A stretch of DNA of 64,000 nucleotides. It comes from Proteobacteria bacterium ST_bin12 (GTDB lineage: Bacteria > Pseudomonadota > Gammaproteobacteria > Burkholderiales > Methylophilaceae). A program made the translations under genes and the position numbers. The DNA is taken from assembly GCA_002083635.1 (NCBI GenBank), contig MSXP01000007.1, forward strand, positions 1 to 64,000. The letters are read 5' to 3'. Numbering within the stretch: the stretch's first letter is position 1; each line of letters starts with the position of its first letter. This document shows positions 16,164-25,497 of this stretch, in pieces. Under the pieces are notes generated by a model. The model saw only the letters and a list, made by a program, of their open reading frames with translations. It did no database searches and was not told the origin of the DNA.

Positions 16164-17582
16164 GTGTTCAAAAAAATTCTTGTTGCTAATCGGGGTGAAA
16201 TTGCAGTGCGTATTGTACGCGCTTGTTCCGAAATGGGTATCAAATCTGTTGCTATCTATGCAGAGGCCGATCGTCACGCACTACATGTAAAAAAAGCGGA
16301 TGAAGCTTATAACATAGGCACCGACCCGGTTGCTGGCTATTTAAATGCGCATAATATTGTTAACGTGGCCGTAGCTGCTGGTTGCGATGCGCTACATCCG
16401 GGCTATGGTTTCTTATCTGAGAACCCCGAATTAGCCGAAATTTGCGCGCGCCGTGGCATTAAGTTTATCGGCCCAAATGCTTCTGTTATTCGTCAAATGG
16501 GTGACAAAATTCAAGCGCGTAATGCCATGACTGATGCGGGCATTCCGTGCACACCAGGCAGTGATGGTAACTTAGAAAACTTAGATGAAGCCGTTAAATT
16601 AGCCAATAAAATTGGTTACCCCGTCATGCTAAAAGCCACCAATGGCGGCGGCGGGCGTGGAATTAGGCGTTGCGATTCTGAAAAAGATTTGCTCACCAAT
16701 TACGATCGTGTTATTTCAGAAGCCAGCAAAGCATTTGGTAAGCCTGAAGTATTCTTGGAAAAATGCGTAGTGCATCCACGTCATATTGAAGTGCAAGTGC
16801 TGGCCGACAGCCAAGGCAATGTGATTCATCTATTTGAACGCGATTGCTCTATTCAGCGCCGCAATCAAAAACTGATTGAAATAGCGCCTTCACCGCAATT
16901 AAGCCAAGCCCAACGCGACTATATTGGCGGTTTGGCGGTTAAAGCGGCCAAAGCGGTTGGTTACGAAAATGCAGGTACGGTTGAGTTCTTGCTGGATTCT
17001 GACAATACGTTTTACTTTATGGAAATGAATACCCGCTTGCAAGTTGAGCATACCGTGACTGAAACAATTACTGGCGTGGATATTGTGCAAGAACAAATCC
17101 GTATCGCTTATGGCTTGCCACTGCAATATAAACAAAATGAAATTAGTTTCCGCGGTTATGCCATGGAATACCGCATCAATGCAGAAGATCCTAAAAATGA
17201 CTTTTTACCTAGCTTTGGTAAAATTACCCGTTACTATTCACCAGGCGGCCCTGGTGTACGTATGGATGCGGCCATTTACACCGGCTATGTGATTCCACCC
17301 TACTACGATTCGATGTGTGCCAAGTTAACGGTATGGGCGCTAGATTGGGAAAGTGTTGTAGAACGCGGCCGCCGTGCTTTGGGCGATATGGTGGTATATG
17401 GTGTTAAAACGACTATTCCTTATTACCAAGAAATCATGAAGCATCCTGATTTTAAAAACGCCGAATTCAACACTAGCTTTGTTGAAACGCATCCAGAGTT
17501 GACCAATTACGCAACCGAACTGCCGCCAGAATTGATTGCCGCCGCTATATCCGCTGCAATTGCTGCACACGAAGGCATTTGA
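16164..17582 (+). CDS. pycA: Pyruvate carboxylase subunit A (biotin carboxylase)
   Basis: A 472-aa ATP-grasp enzyme that carboxylates biotin. It starts VFKKILVANRGEIAVRI, the usual family N-terminus, from GTG 16164 preceded by AAGGG. It has the glycine-rich loop MLKATNGGGGRGIR, EKCVVHPRHIEVQVL, RDCSIQRRNQK and EMNTRLQVEHTVTE. AccC of acetyl-CoA carboxylase looks alike, but pairing with a 617-aa carboxyltransferase/biotin subunit 30 nt downstream identifies a two-subunit pyruvate carboxylase. This would replenish oxaloacetate, which matters in organisms with a weak TCA cycle. The adjacent subunit could instead be annotated as oxaloacetate decarboxylase alpha, though no beta or gamma subunits are present here. 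Confidence 0.88.
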   Translation: MFKKILVANRGEIAVRIVRACSEMGIKSVAIYAEADRHALHVKKADEAYNIGTDPVAGYLNAHNIVNVAVAAGCDALHPGYGFLSENPELAEICARRGIKFIGPNASVIRQMGDKIQARNAMTDAGIPCTPGSDGNLENLDEAVKLANKIGYPVMLKATNGGGGRGIRRCDSEKDLLTNYDRVISEASKAFGKPEVFLEKCVVHPRHIEVQVLADSQGNVIHLFERDCSIQRRNQKLIEIAPSPQLSQAQRDYIGGLAVKAAKAVGYENAGTVEFLLDSDNTFYFMEMNTRLQVEHTVTETITGVDIVQEQIRIAYGLPLQYKQNEISFRGYAMEYRINAEDPKNDFLPSFGKITRYYSPGGPGVRMDAAIYTGYVIPPYYDSMCAKLTVWALDWESVVERGRRALGDMVVYGVKTTIPYYQEIMKHPDFKNAEFNTSFVETHPELTNYATELPPELIAAAISAAIAAHEGI

Positions 17583-17612
17583 GAAAAAAGCATTTAATAG
17601 AAACGACTGATT

Positions 17613-19466
17613 ATGAGCAAAATACACCTTACCGAACTTGTTTTACGCGATGGTCATCAATCGATGATTGCAACCCGCTTGCGCACCGAAGATATGTTAC
17701 CTATTTGCAGCAAATTGGATGCAATTGGTTTTTGGTCGCTTGAAGCTTGGGGAGGCGCCACATTTGATGCCTGCGTACGCTATTTAAAAGAAGACCCGTG
17801 GGAACGTTTAGCCAAGCTGCGTAAAGCCTTGCCTAATAGCCAAATCAATATGTTATTGCGCGGCCAAAACTTGCTTGGTTATCGCCATTACTCTGATGAC
17901 GTAGTGCATGCATTTGTACAAAAGTCGGCTGATAACGGTGTTGATGTATTCCGTATTTTTGATGCGATGAACGATACACGTAATTTGCGTGAAGCGATTA
18001 ATGCGGTTAAAAAAGTTAAAAAACATGCTATTGGTACGCTCTCTTACACCACCAGCCCAGTGCACGACATTGCTTATTTTGTGAATATGGCAAAAGAGCT
18101 GGAAAGCATGGGCTCTGACAGTATCGGTATTAAAGATATGGCAGGTTTATTAACGCCGCAAGTGGCTGCCGATTTGGTTAAAGCGTTAACGGAAGCAGTC
18201 AGTTTGCCGATTCATGTGCATAGCCATGCCACATCGGGCTTAGCAAGTATGGTCATGCTAAAAAGCGTTGAAAATGGTGCCTCTATTGTTGATACTTGCA
18301 ACTCTTCTTTTGCCGAAGGTGCTAGCCACCCAAGCACAGAAAGTATCGTCGCTGCCTTAAAAGGTACTGAATACGACACAGGTTTAGATTTGGCTAAACT
18401 GCAAGAAATTACCGCTTATTTCCGCGAAACACGTAAAAAATATTGGCAATTTGAAAGCGATTTTACTGGTGTAGATACGCGCGTGTTGGTGAACCAAGTG
18501 CCTGGCGGCATGATTTCAAACTTATCCAATCAGCTAAAAGAGCAAGGTGCGCTAGACCACATGGATGAAGTGCTGGCTGAAATTCCGCGCGTGCGTGAAG
18601 ATTTAGGCTACCCACCTTTAGTAACGCCAACATCGCAAATTGTCGGTACACAGGCCGTATTAAACGTGATGACAGGTTCGCGCTATAAATCGGTAACCAA
18701 TGAAGTAAAGAATTATTTGATGGGTCAATATGGCCAATCGCCAGCGCCTGTTAATGCTATCGTTAAACAACAAGCGGTTGGTGATGCAAAAGTGATTACC
18801 TGCCGCCCAGCCGATTTAATTGAGCCAGAAATGGCGAAGTTACAGGCTGAATCTGACCGTATCGCAAAAAGTGAAGAAGATGTTTTAACCTATGCCATGT
18901 TCCCTGATATTGGTAAAACCTTCTTGCAGGAACGCAATGCTGGCACATTAAAAGCGGATGCATTATTAACCAAAGAATCGGCGAACACAGGTGCCGCACG
19001 TTACGCGCCAAATGAATTTAAAGTCACGCTGCATGGCGAAACTTTCCATATCAAACTAACCGGTAGCGGCCATGCTGGCGAAGACCAGCGCCCATTTTAT
19101 GTGTCTGTTGATGGAATTGCAGAAGAAGTGATGGTAGAAACGCTAAGCGAGATTGAAGTATCTGGCAACGGTAGCAGCGCTGGTGGCAAAAGCGTCGGTA
19201 AAAAGAAATCTGGCTCAACCGCTAATGGCCGCCCTCGCCCACATCATGCTGGCTGCGTGACAACTGCCATGCCAGGCACTATTGTGGCGGTAAAAGTAAA
19301 AGTGGGTGATAAAGTGAGCGCTGGCGACGGTGTGCTAGTGATTGAGGCCATGAAAATGGAAAACGAAATCCAAGCCTCTAAAACAGGCACCGTGGTTGCT
19401 GTGCATGTTGCAAAAGGAGATAGTGTCACACCTGATGAATCTTTACTAGAAATTCAACCAGAATAA
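17613..19466 (+). CDS. pycB: Pyruvate carboxylase subunit B (carboxyltransferase plus biotinyl domain)
   Basis: A 617-aa protein. Residues 1-450 form a DmpG/HMGL-type TIM barrel with LVLRDGHQSMIATR at 8-21, the metal ligands in HVHSHATSG and the conserved IKDMAG. A flexible linker rich in Gly/Ser/Lys (about 518-545) leads to a biotinyl domain with EAMKMENE near residue 585, whose Lys is biotinylated. The same architecture occurs in oxaloacetate decarboxylase alpha, but the partner pycA directly upstream favours pyruvate carboxylation. A strong terminator follows. Confidence 0.88.
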   Translation: MSKIHLTELVLRDGHQSMIATRLRTEDMLPICSKLDAIGFWSLEAWGGATFDACVRYLKEDPWERLAKLRKALPNSQINMLLRGQNLLGYRHYSDDVVHAFVQKSADNGVDVFRIFDAMNDTRNLREAINAVKKVKKHAIGTLSYTTSPVHDIAYFVNMAKELESMGSDSIGIKDMAGLLTPQVAADLVKALTEAVSLPIHVHSHATSGLASMVMLKSVENGASIVDTCNSSFAEGASHPSTESIVAALKGTEYDTGLDLAKLQEITAYFRETRKKYWQFESDFTGVDTRVLVNQVPGGMISNLSNQLKEQGALDHMDEVLAEIPRVREDLGYPPLVTPTSQIVGTQAVLNVMTGSRYKSVTNEVKNYLMGQYGQSPAPVNAIVKQQAVGDAKVITCRPADLIEPEMAKLQAESDRIAKSEEDVLTYAMFPDIGKTFLQERNAGTLKADALLTKESANTGAARYAPNEFKVTLHGETFHIKLTGSGHAGEDQRPFYVSVDGIAEEVMVETLSEIEVSGNGSSAGGKSVGKKKSGSTANGRPRPHHAGCVTTAMPGTIVAVKVKVGDKVSAGDGVLVIEAMKMENEIQASKTGTVVAVHVAKGDSVTPDESLLEIQPE

Positions 19467-19467
19467 A

Positions 19468-19477
19468 GTGTTAAGTA
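19468..19477 (+). repeat. Recurring intergenic motif GTGTTAAGTA (example copy)
   Basis: The core GTTAAGTA occurs at many gene junctions: minus strand at 3288-3297, 7443-7452, 12909-12918 and 52601-52610, and plus strand at 11152-11162, 19468-19477, 47044-47054, 53377-53386 and 53720-53729. The copies at 11152 and 47044 share an 18-nt stretch (A6 plus GTGGTTAAGTAT). All the copies I found lie in intergenic DNA or touch a start or stop codon. Confidence 0.45.
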
Positions 19478-19484
19478 TTGAATA

Positions 19485-19520
19485 AAAAGCCGGTAGTTGT
19501 GCTATCGGCTTTTGTTTTTT
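19485..19520 (+). terminator. Intrinsic terminator after pycB
   Basis: AAAAGCCGGTAG (19485-19496) pairs with CTATCGGCTTTT (19502-19513), with one G-U pair and a 5-nt loop, followed by GTTTTTT. A strong plus-strand terminator. Confidence 0.88.
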
Positions 19521-19555
19521 ATAGCCAATCACTTTAAATTTACTGATAATACTGC

Positions 19556-20137
19556 ATGAAACAAACTTTAATCTTAGCCTCATCTTCCACTTATAGGCGC
19601 GAGCTTTTACAAAAGTTACAGATTCCATTTAGTAGCGTTTCACCACATGTTGATGAAACGCCGTTAGAAAATGAAAAGCCACATGAAACAGCTTTAAGGC
19701 TTTCTCAAGATAAAGCCAGAAAAATCGGCAATGAATATCCTCACGCATTGGTGATTGGCTGTGATCAAGTGGCCACTCTGGATGGCGAGCAACTTGGTAA
19801 ACCTTTGAATCATCAGAATGCAACCAAACAATTACAATCTATGCGCGGACGCGAGGTGACTTTTCATAGTGCCTTATGCCTTTTTAATGCTGCCACTGGC
19901 CATATGCAAGCCGAAGTTGTGCCTTATTTGGTGCGTTTTAGAGAGTTAACCGATGCACAGATTGAAAATTATTTGAACAAAGAGCAGCCTTACCACTGCG
20001 CAGGTAGCGCAAAGTCAGAAGGCTTAGGAATCGCGTTGATGGAGCGCATGCTGGGCGAAGACCCTAATGCACTGATTGGGTTGCCTTTAATCAGACTCAT
20101 TTCCATGCTTAATAACGAAGGTGTCAGCGTAATATAA
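19556..20137 (+). CDS. Maf-family nucleoside triphosphate pyrophosphatase (YceF type)
   Basis: A 193-aa protein that probably hydrolyses modified or non-canonical nucleotides such as m7GTP. It begins LILASSSTYRRELLQKL and shows DETPLENE at 37-44, VIGCDQVATLDGE and the late SAKSEGLGIALMERMLGEDPNALIGLPL, arranged as in the YceF branch rather than the dTTP-specific YhdE branch. The gene stands alone after a terminator. Subtype assignment rests on motif reading only. Confidence 0.88.
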   Translation: MKQTLILASSSTYRRELLQKLQIPFSSVSPHVDETPLENEKPHETALRLSQDKARKIGNEYPHALVIGCDQVATLDGEQLGKPLNHQNATKQLQSMRGREVTFHSALCLFNAATGHMQAEVVPYLVRFRELTDAQIENYLNKEQPYHCAGSAKSEGLGIALMERMLGEDPNALIGLPLIRLISMLNNEGVSVI

Positions 20138-20179
20138 GCGGCAAGCGTTAGGTTTTTACAGTTAATTGGGAGAATCACT

Positions 20180-21649
20180 ATGTTTAAACGCCGTAACATG
20201 ATTTTAACGAATAGTATTTTAGCCATCACCAGCCTGTTATCGATGGGAGCCTATGCTTTGGAAAATGCAATCAATGAAACAACTAGCACTTTAAACGAAC
20301 AACAAAGCGTTGCCGTCACTATTTACAACGGTGATTTAGCCTTGGTGAAAGATACGCGTAAAGTACAATTAAACGCTGGAGTCAATGCCCTTGCATTGCG
20401 TGATGTAAGTGCGCAAATTCGACCTGAAACCGCATTATTGCGCAGTCTTAACGCACCTGGTAGCTTAAATTTATTAGAACAAAACTTTGATTTTGATTTA
20501 CTCACCCCAGCAAAATTATTAGAGAAATACGTGGGCAAAACCGTTGGATTAATCAAAACAAACCCAGCCACAGGTGCAGAAACGATTGAGCAAGCAACTG
20601 TATTGTCTGCTAATAATGGCGTGGTGTTAAGAGTAGGAAATCGCATTGAAACAGGCGTTTCCACCAACCGTATTGTCTATGACAATGTGCCTGCGAATTT
20701 GCGCGACCGACCTACTTTGATCACACAAATCAATAATAAAGGTGCTACCGACCAAATAATCGAATTAAGCTACTTAACGGGCGGTTTAGGTTGGAAAGCC
20801 GATTATGTCGCCGAATTAAACAGCAAAGAAAATATGTTGGATTTATCTGGCTGGGTGACTTTAACCAATAGTAGTGGCGCTGCTTATAAAAATGCTAAAT
20901 TGCAATTGGTCGCAGGTGATGTCAATCGCGTACAACCTCCATCGCGCGTTTTCCCAATGCAAACGCGCAAAAGCGAAATGATGATGGCAGATGCAGCCGC
21001 ACCAATGGCCGAGGAGTCGTTATTGGAGTATCACTTATATACGCTAGACCGCCCTACCACCATTGCCGAAAATCAAACCAAACAAGTTGCCTTATTATCT
21101 GCAACTGGCGTACCTGTGCGCAAAGAATTAGTGCTGCGTGGTGCTGATTACTACTATCAAGGCCAGTATGGCGAAATTGGTAGCAAAATGAAAGTAGGTG
21201 TATTTATTGAATTTGATAATAAAGAAGCCGCAAAACTGGGCATGCCTTTACCTAAAGGTATATTGCGTGTGTATAAAAAAGATAGCGCTGGCAATGCACA
21301 ATTTGTGGGCGAAGATAATATTGATCACACCCCTAAAAATGAAACGGCGCGTTTAAAACTGGGCGAATCCTTTGATGTGAGTGCCGATAAAAAACAGACT
21401 GATTTTAAAGTGTTACCGCAGCCTTCAAAAGGCAATCATTTATATGAAAGTGCATTTGAGTTAACGCTAAAAAATGCCAAAAAAGAAAAAGTCATTATGA
21501 CTGTGCAAGAGCCGATTAGCGGCGATTGGAAAATCATCAGCGAAAACAAAACGCATACCAAAGTAAATAGTCATTTGGCAGAATGGAAAATAGAAATTCC
21601 TGCAGAAGGCAAAGTGATACTTACCTACAGAGCGCAAGTAAAGTACTAA
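20180..21649 (+). CDS. DUF4139 envelope protein
   Basis: A 489-aa exported protein with a signal peptide (hydrophobic 11-26, probable cleavage after the AYA at about 24-26). It begins with VAVTIYNGDLALVKDTRKV, typical of the N-terminal part of DUF4139 proteins, then LSYLTGGLGWKADYVAELN and a C-terminal beta-rich region ending EIPAEGKVILTYRAQVKY. A disordered, Met-rich segment (about 267-282) lies in the middle. Members are predicted periplasmic or outer-membrane proteins of unknown function. The stop is 5 nt from the next gene, suggesting coupling. Confidence 0.82.
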   Translation: MFKRRNMILTNSILAITSLLSMGAYALENAINETTSTLNEQQSVAVTIYNGDLALVKDTRKVQLNAGVNALALRDVSAQIRPETALLRSLNAPGSLNLLEQNFDFDLLTPAKLLEKYVGKTVGLIKTNPATGAETIEQATVLSANNGVVLRVGNRIETGVSTNRIVYDNVPANLRDRPTLITQINNKGATDQIIELSYLTGGLGWKADYVAELNSKENMLDLSGWVTLTNSSGAAYKNAKLQLVAGDVNRVQPPSRVFPMQTRKSEMMMADAAAPMAEESLLEYHLYTLDRPTTIAENQTKQVALLSATGVPVRKELVLRGADYYYQGQYGEIGSKMKVGVFIEFDNKEAAKLGMPLPKGILRVYKKDSAGNAQFVGEDNIDHTPKNETARLKLGESFDVSADKKQTDFKVLPQPSKGNHLYESAFELTLKNAKKEKVIMTVQEPISGDWKIISENKTHTKVNSHLAEWKIEIPAEGKVILTYRAQVKY

Positions 21650-21654
21650 AGCAA

Positions 21655-22368
21655 TTGAGCGCATTCGGCACATTATATTTAATACCTGTCACGCTTGGCG
21701 AAGATAATGTCAGCCAAGTATTACCAGCAGATATGATTGCTTTCGCACAAAAGTTGGATACTTTTGTCGTTGAAAGTGAAAAAACCGCGCGCCACTTTTT
21801 AAGCACAATCAAAACCATTAAACCCGTGCGTGAGCTCACTTTAAATTTGTTAAATGAGCACACAGCCGATAAAGATATTTCGGCTCTGCTAGCGCCTTTG
21901 CTGGCTGGTAAAGATATAGGCTTAATGTCTGATGCGGGTTGCCCCGGTGTGGCTGACCCTGGCGCAAAACTGGTTGAGTTGGCACATCAAAAAAGCATAA
22001 AAGTAGTGCCTTTTGTTGGTCCAAGCTCTATTCTGCTCAGCTTAATGGCCAGTGGCTTAAATGGACAGCAATTTGCTTTTTTAGGCTATTTGCCAGTGGA
22101 TAAATTGGCGCGCAATAACAGATTAAAAGAAATCGAAAAACGTTCTCTAACTCACAAAGAAACGCAATTATTTATTGAAACACCTTATCGCAACCAGCAT
22201 ATGTTAGAAGCGATTTTAAGCACCTGCCAGCCTAATACAAGGCTGTGTATTGCGTGTGATATTAGCTTGGCGAACGAATTGATTGTGACAAAAACAATTG
22301 CAGCATGGAAAAAATCGCCTTTGCCCAATTTGCACAAAAGACCAACCGTATTTTTATTGTTGGCTTAA
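21655..22368 (+). CDS. SAM-dependent methyltransferase, tetrapyrrole-methylase fold (RsmI-like)
   Basis: A predicted 237-aa methyltransferase. TLYLIPVTLGE at the N-terminus, VESEKTARHFL, GLMSDAGCPGVADPG (SAM-binding region) and FVGPSSILLSLMASG match the family that includes the rRNA 2'-O-methyltransferase RsmI. It is about 50 aa shorter than RsmI, so it is probably the short paralogue found in many beta- and gammaproteobacteria, target unknown. I chose TTG 21655 because the family N-terminus lies just after it and because the upstream ATG would overlap DUF4139 by 67 nt. No clear ribosome binding site is visible. It overlaps convergent rnhB by 15 nt. Confidence 0.8.
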   Translation: MSAFGTLYLIPVTLGEDNVSQVLPADMIAFAQKLDTFVVESEKTARHFLSTIKTIKPVRELTLNLLNEHTADKDISALLAPLLAGKDIGLMSDAGCPGVADPGAKLVELAHQKSIKVVPFVGPSSILLSLMASGLNGQQFAFLGYLPVDKLARNNRLKEIEKRSLTHKETQLFIETPYRNQHMLEAILSTCQPNTRLCIACDISLANELIVTKTIAAWKKSPLPNLHKRPTVFLLLA

Positions 22369-22977
22369 CAGCTCCAATTTAATCAAAGCTTTAACTGGCG
22401 CATAGCTTAAACGGTGATACGGGCTAATGCCATGCAAGTTGAGCATTTGTAAGTGATGCGTTGTTGGATAGCCCTTGTGTTTGGCAAAACCATATTGCGG
22501 ATAAGTTTTGTCTAATTCATACAACTCAGCATCACGCGCCACTTTTGCCAAAATAGAAGCTGCTGAAATTGCCTGAACTTTACTATCGCCTTTTACAATC
22601 GCCTCACACGGCAAGTTAAGTTTTGGACATTTATTGCCATCTACCTGCACTAGTATTTGTCCCACTTGAATTTTTTCAGTCAATTTTGGTGTTAAGTGCA
22701 ATGATTCAACCGCACGTTTCATCGCCAGTAAGCTTGCTTGTAGAATATTGATTGTGTCAATTTCTTGCGCGGTGCAACTAGCGATTGCCCAAGCAAGCGA
22801 TTTAGTTTTGATTTCATCGCTTAAAAAGTCACGCTTTTTTTCGGTTAACTTTTTAGAGTCAGCCAAGCCAACAATCGGATTATTCGCATCCAAAATGACT
22901 GCCGCCGCGTAAACACTTCCGGCCAAAGGTCCGCGTCCAGCTTCATCTACGCCACAAATCAGTTGTTGATTATCCAA
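22354..22977 (-). CDS. rnhB: Ribonuclease HII
   Basis: Cuts RNA in RNA-DNA hybrids and removes single ribonucleotides. The 207-aa protein has the acidic active site: Asp and Glu in CGVDEAGRGPLAG (8-20), Asp in VDGNKCPK (about 113) and Asp in ILAKVARDAEL (about 142). It starts 2 nt after the lpxB stop, completing the conserved lpxD-fabZ-lpxA-lpxB-rnhB run. Confidence 0.95.
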   Translation of the reverse strand: MDNQQLICGVDEAGRGPLAGSVYAAAVILDANNPIVGLADSKKLTEKKRDFLSDEIKTKSLAWAIASCTAQEIDTINILQASLLAMKRAVESLHLTPKLTEKIQVGQILVQVDGNKCPKLNLPCEAIVKGDSKVQAISAASILAKVARDAELYELDKTYPQYGFAKHKGYPTTHHLQMLNLHGISPYHRLSYAPVKALIKLELLSQQ

Positions 22978-22979
22978 GC

Positions 22980-24158
22980 TTATTTTAAATAACTTAGAAT
23001 CACTGCTGCTGCTTTTTCTGCAGTGTTTTGTTTTAAGTTTAGATGGATTTTGGTAAAAATCTGTTTAATTTCAGCGCAGTAATTTGCGTCGGCTAATAGT
23101 CTAGAAGTTGCATCGCTTAGGTTTTGCGGTGTCGCCTCATCCTGTAGTAATTCGGGCACTAGAAATTTACCTGCCAAAATATTAGGTAACCCAACAAAAG
23201 GCTGGTAACGCATGCGCTTTAATATCCACCAGCTTAATGCTGGCATACGGTAGGTGATGACCATTGGCTTTTTAAGTAAAGCGGCTTCTAATGTCGCTGT
23301 GCCAGAAGCCACAATGACGATATCAGCCGCTTCCATCGCATCATGTGCGTGGCCAAACAGAATTTGTAAATTCAACTCAACATTAGGATATTCAGCATAA
23401 CTATCGTGAATGGCATGCTCAAAAATAGCACGCGTTTCGCGCGTAATCAACGGCACTAAAAATTGTATAGGATGTAATTCTGCAGGCAGACTGGGGTCGC
23501 TAATTTGTTGCTTTGTGAGTAAATGCGCAGTTTTTACAAACAAGCTGGCGTGTTGCTTCACTTCACTTTGTCTACTGCCGGGCAGCATGGCAACGACTAA
23601 TTTACCAGGCTTAATTTTAAGCGTTTCGCGAGCTACTTTTGTATTAGGCTCTAATGGCAACTCGTCTGCCAAAGGATGGCCTACATAAGTAACAGGAACA
23701 TTTGCAGCTTCATACAAAATGGGCTCAAACGGAAACAATGCCAAAATATGACTCACTGCACGTTTGATTTTAGTCACCCGGCCACCGCGCCATGCCCAAA
23801 TAGATGGACTGACATAATGAATAGCTGCAATACCTTTTTGCTTGAATCTTCGTTCAAGCCATAGATTAAAATCAGGCGCATCAACGCCAATAAAAAGCGC
23901 AGGTTTTTCGGTTAATAATTGCTGCAACAGATTTTTGCGTAATTTTAATAGGCCATACAAATGCTTGAGCACTTCTAAATAGCCGCGAACAGAAAGATTT
24001 TCGATTGAGAATAATGACTTGGCACCTTGTGCCATCATTTTTGGCCCAGCAATACCAACAAAAGTTAAATCACTGCGTTGCGCTTTCAAAGCGCGTATCA
24101 AATGGCTGCCCAACAAATCACCTGAGGCTTCGCCAGCCACTATTGCAATTTTTGGCAT
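22980..24158 (-). CDS. lpxB: Lipid-A-disaccharide synthase
   Basis: A 392-aa membrane-associated GT-B glycosyltransferase (family 19) that joins UDP-diacylglucosamine and lipid X. Visible family segments are VAGEASGDLLGSHLI at the N-terminus, GVDAPDFNLWLE, HYVSPSIWAWRGGR and ASGTATLEAALLKKPMVITY. Full length. A small gap (11 nt) separates it from lpxA. Confidence 0.96.
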   Translation of the reverse strand: MPKIAIVAGEASGDLLGSHLIRALKAQRSDLTFVGIAGPKMMAQGAKSLFSIENLSVRGYLEVLKHLYGLLKLRKNLLQQLLTEKPALFIGVDAPDFNLWLERRFKQKGIAAIHYVSPSIWAWRGGRVTKIKRAVSHILALFPFEPILYEAANVPVTYVGHPLADELPLEPNTKVARETLKIKPGKLVVAMLPGSRQSEVKQHASLFVKTAHLLTKQQISDPSLPAELHPIQFLVPLITRETRAIFEHAIHDSYAEYPNVELNLQILFGHAHDAMEAADIVIVASGTATLEAALLKKPMVITYRMPALSWWILKRMRYQPFVGLPNILAGKFLVPELLQDEATPQNLSDATSRLLADANYCAEIKQIFTKIHLNLKQNTAEKAAAVILSYLK

Positions 24159-24169
24159 GATGATTCTGA

Positions 24170-24949
24170 CTAACGGACGATGCCGCGGGTTGAAACGTTT
24201 AAAAAGTCGGATAGCATGATAATTTCAGTACAATCCTTGTGCATATTCGCTAACTCAATTTTGGCTTCATCTAAAGTCAGGCCATGGCGATACAGCGCTT
24301 TATAAGCGCGTTTTATTTGGGTTATGCTATTAGGGCTAAAGCCACGGCGTTTTAAGCCTTCTGAATTGATGCCATGCGGTTTGGCGTCATAGCCTGCAGC
24401 GGTGACATAAGGTGGAATATCTTTAAATACCACTGAACCTACTGCGGTGATGACATGCGCACCAACCTTGCAAAACTGATGAATTAGCGTAAAGCCACCT
24501 AAAATCGCGTAATCATGAATATCAACATGGCCAGCAAGCGAACTATTGTTGGCGAGAATCGTGTTATTGGCAATCGTGCAATCGTGGGCGATATGCACAT
24601 AAGCCATAATCCAATTGTCATTACCAATTTTAGTCACGCCTTTATCTTGAATTGTGCCTCGATTAAAGGTGCAAAACTCACGAATCGTATTATTATCGCC
24701 TATTTCCAGCGTGGTCAGTTCATCTCTAAATTTTTTATCTTGCGGCGCTTCGCCTAATGATGAAAACTGAAAAATCTGATTATTTTTACCAATTGTGGTT
24801 GGACCTTGCAAAACAACATGGCTGGCAATGGTTGTGCCCGAGTCGACCTTTACGTTAGCGCCAATAATAGAATAGGCGCCTACAGTGACGCTGGAATCTA
24901 GCTCTGCTTTAGAATCAACAATGGCAGTTGGATGAATTTTCACAGACAT
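24170..24949 (-). CDS. lpxA: UDP-N-acetylglucosamine acyltransferase
   Basis: The first enzyme of lipid A synthesis, a left-handed beta-helix trimer of 259 aa. Hexapeptide repeats run from about residue 8 to 185, with catalytic His in YVHIAHDCTIAN (about 123) and the HGINSEGLKRRGFS segment. Normal length and context (fabZ upstream, lpxB downstream). Confidence 0.96.
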   Translation of the reverse strand: MSVKIHPTAIVDSKAELDSSVTVGAYSIIGANVKVDSGTTIASHVVLQGPTTIGKNNQIFQFSSLGEAPQDKKFRDELTTLEIGDNNTIREFCTFNRGTIQDKGVTKIGNDNWIMAYVHIAHDCTIANNTILANNSSLAGHVDIHDYAILGGFTLIHQFCKVGAHVITAVGSVVFKDIPPYVTAAGYDAKPHGINSEGLKRRGFSPNSITQIKRAYKALYRHGLTLDEAKIELANMHKDCTEIIMLSDFLNVSTRGIVR

Positions 24950-25015
24950 TTTTTGGCTTAAAATTAATTACTATTTACTTTAAATTACTTAACTAAGTAA
25001 TTGTTTTAATTATTT

Positions 25016-25489
25016 TTATATTGCTTTTAGAATACACATCATACTAGCTTCTGCAACAACTGCATCGTCCACCGTAGCAACACCTGAATACTTCCAAATA
25101 CCCTTTAAAACACGATCAATTTTGACATTTAAAATGATTTGATCGCCAGGTGAAACAGGTTTTTTAAAGCGCGCACTATCAATACCTGCAAAATAATACA
25201 CAGAATCATCAGTTGGTTTGGTACCCATTGTTTTAAATGAAAGTATCGCGGCAGCTTGTGCCATCGCCTCAACAATTAAAACACCAGGCATCACAGGGTG
25301 ATAAGGGAAATGACCTGGAAAAAATGGTTCATTCACACTGACATTTTTTAAAGCGGTAATTTCTTTGCCAATTTCCATCGAAATAACACGGTCAATCAAC
25401 ACAAATGGGTATCGATGAGGCAAATGATCCAAAATCTCATGAATATCCATGCCATTTGCTTCGTTTTTATTTGCTGCTGACTCTGTCAT
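25016..25489 (-). CDS. fabZ: 3-hydroxyacyl-ACP dehydratase FabZ
   Basis: A hot-dog-fold dehydratase of 157 aa. The catalytic motif HRYPFVLIDRV (about 25-35) carries the His, and PGHFPYHPVMPGVLIVEAMAQ carries the Glu. A start at Met14 would give the more usual length of about 144 aa. It lies between lpxD and lpxA, tying membrane fatty acid flow to lipid A acylation. Confidence 0.96.
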   Translation of the reverse strand: MTESAANKNEANGMDIHEILDHLPHRYPFVLIDRVISMEIGKEITALKNVSVNEPFFPGHFPYHPVMPGVLIVEAMAQAAAILSFKTMGTKPTDDSVYYFAGIDSARFKKPVSPGDQIILNVKIDRVLKGIWKYSGVATVDDAVVAEASMMCILKAI

Positions 25490-25497
25490 ATCATTCT

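Noticed and set aside
24985..25006. Palindrome AATTACTTAACTAAGTAATT between lpxA and fabZ as a terminator
   Set aside because: Purely AT-rich stem inside an operon without a separate T-tract, so unlikely to terminate; may only be a copy of the recurring TTAAGTA-type sequence.
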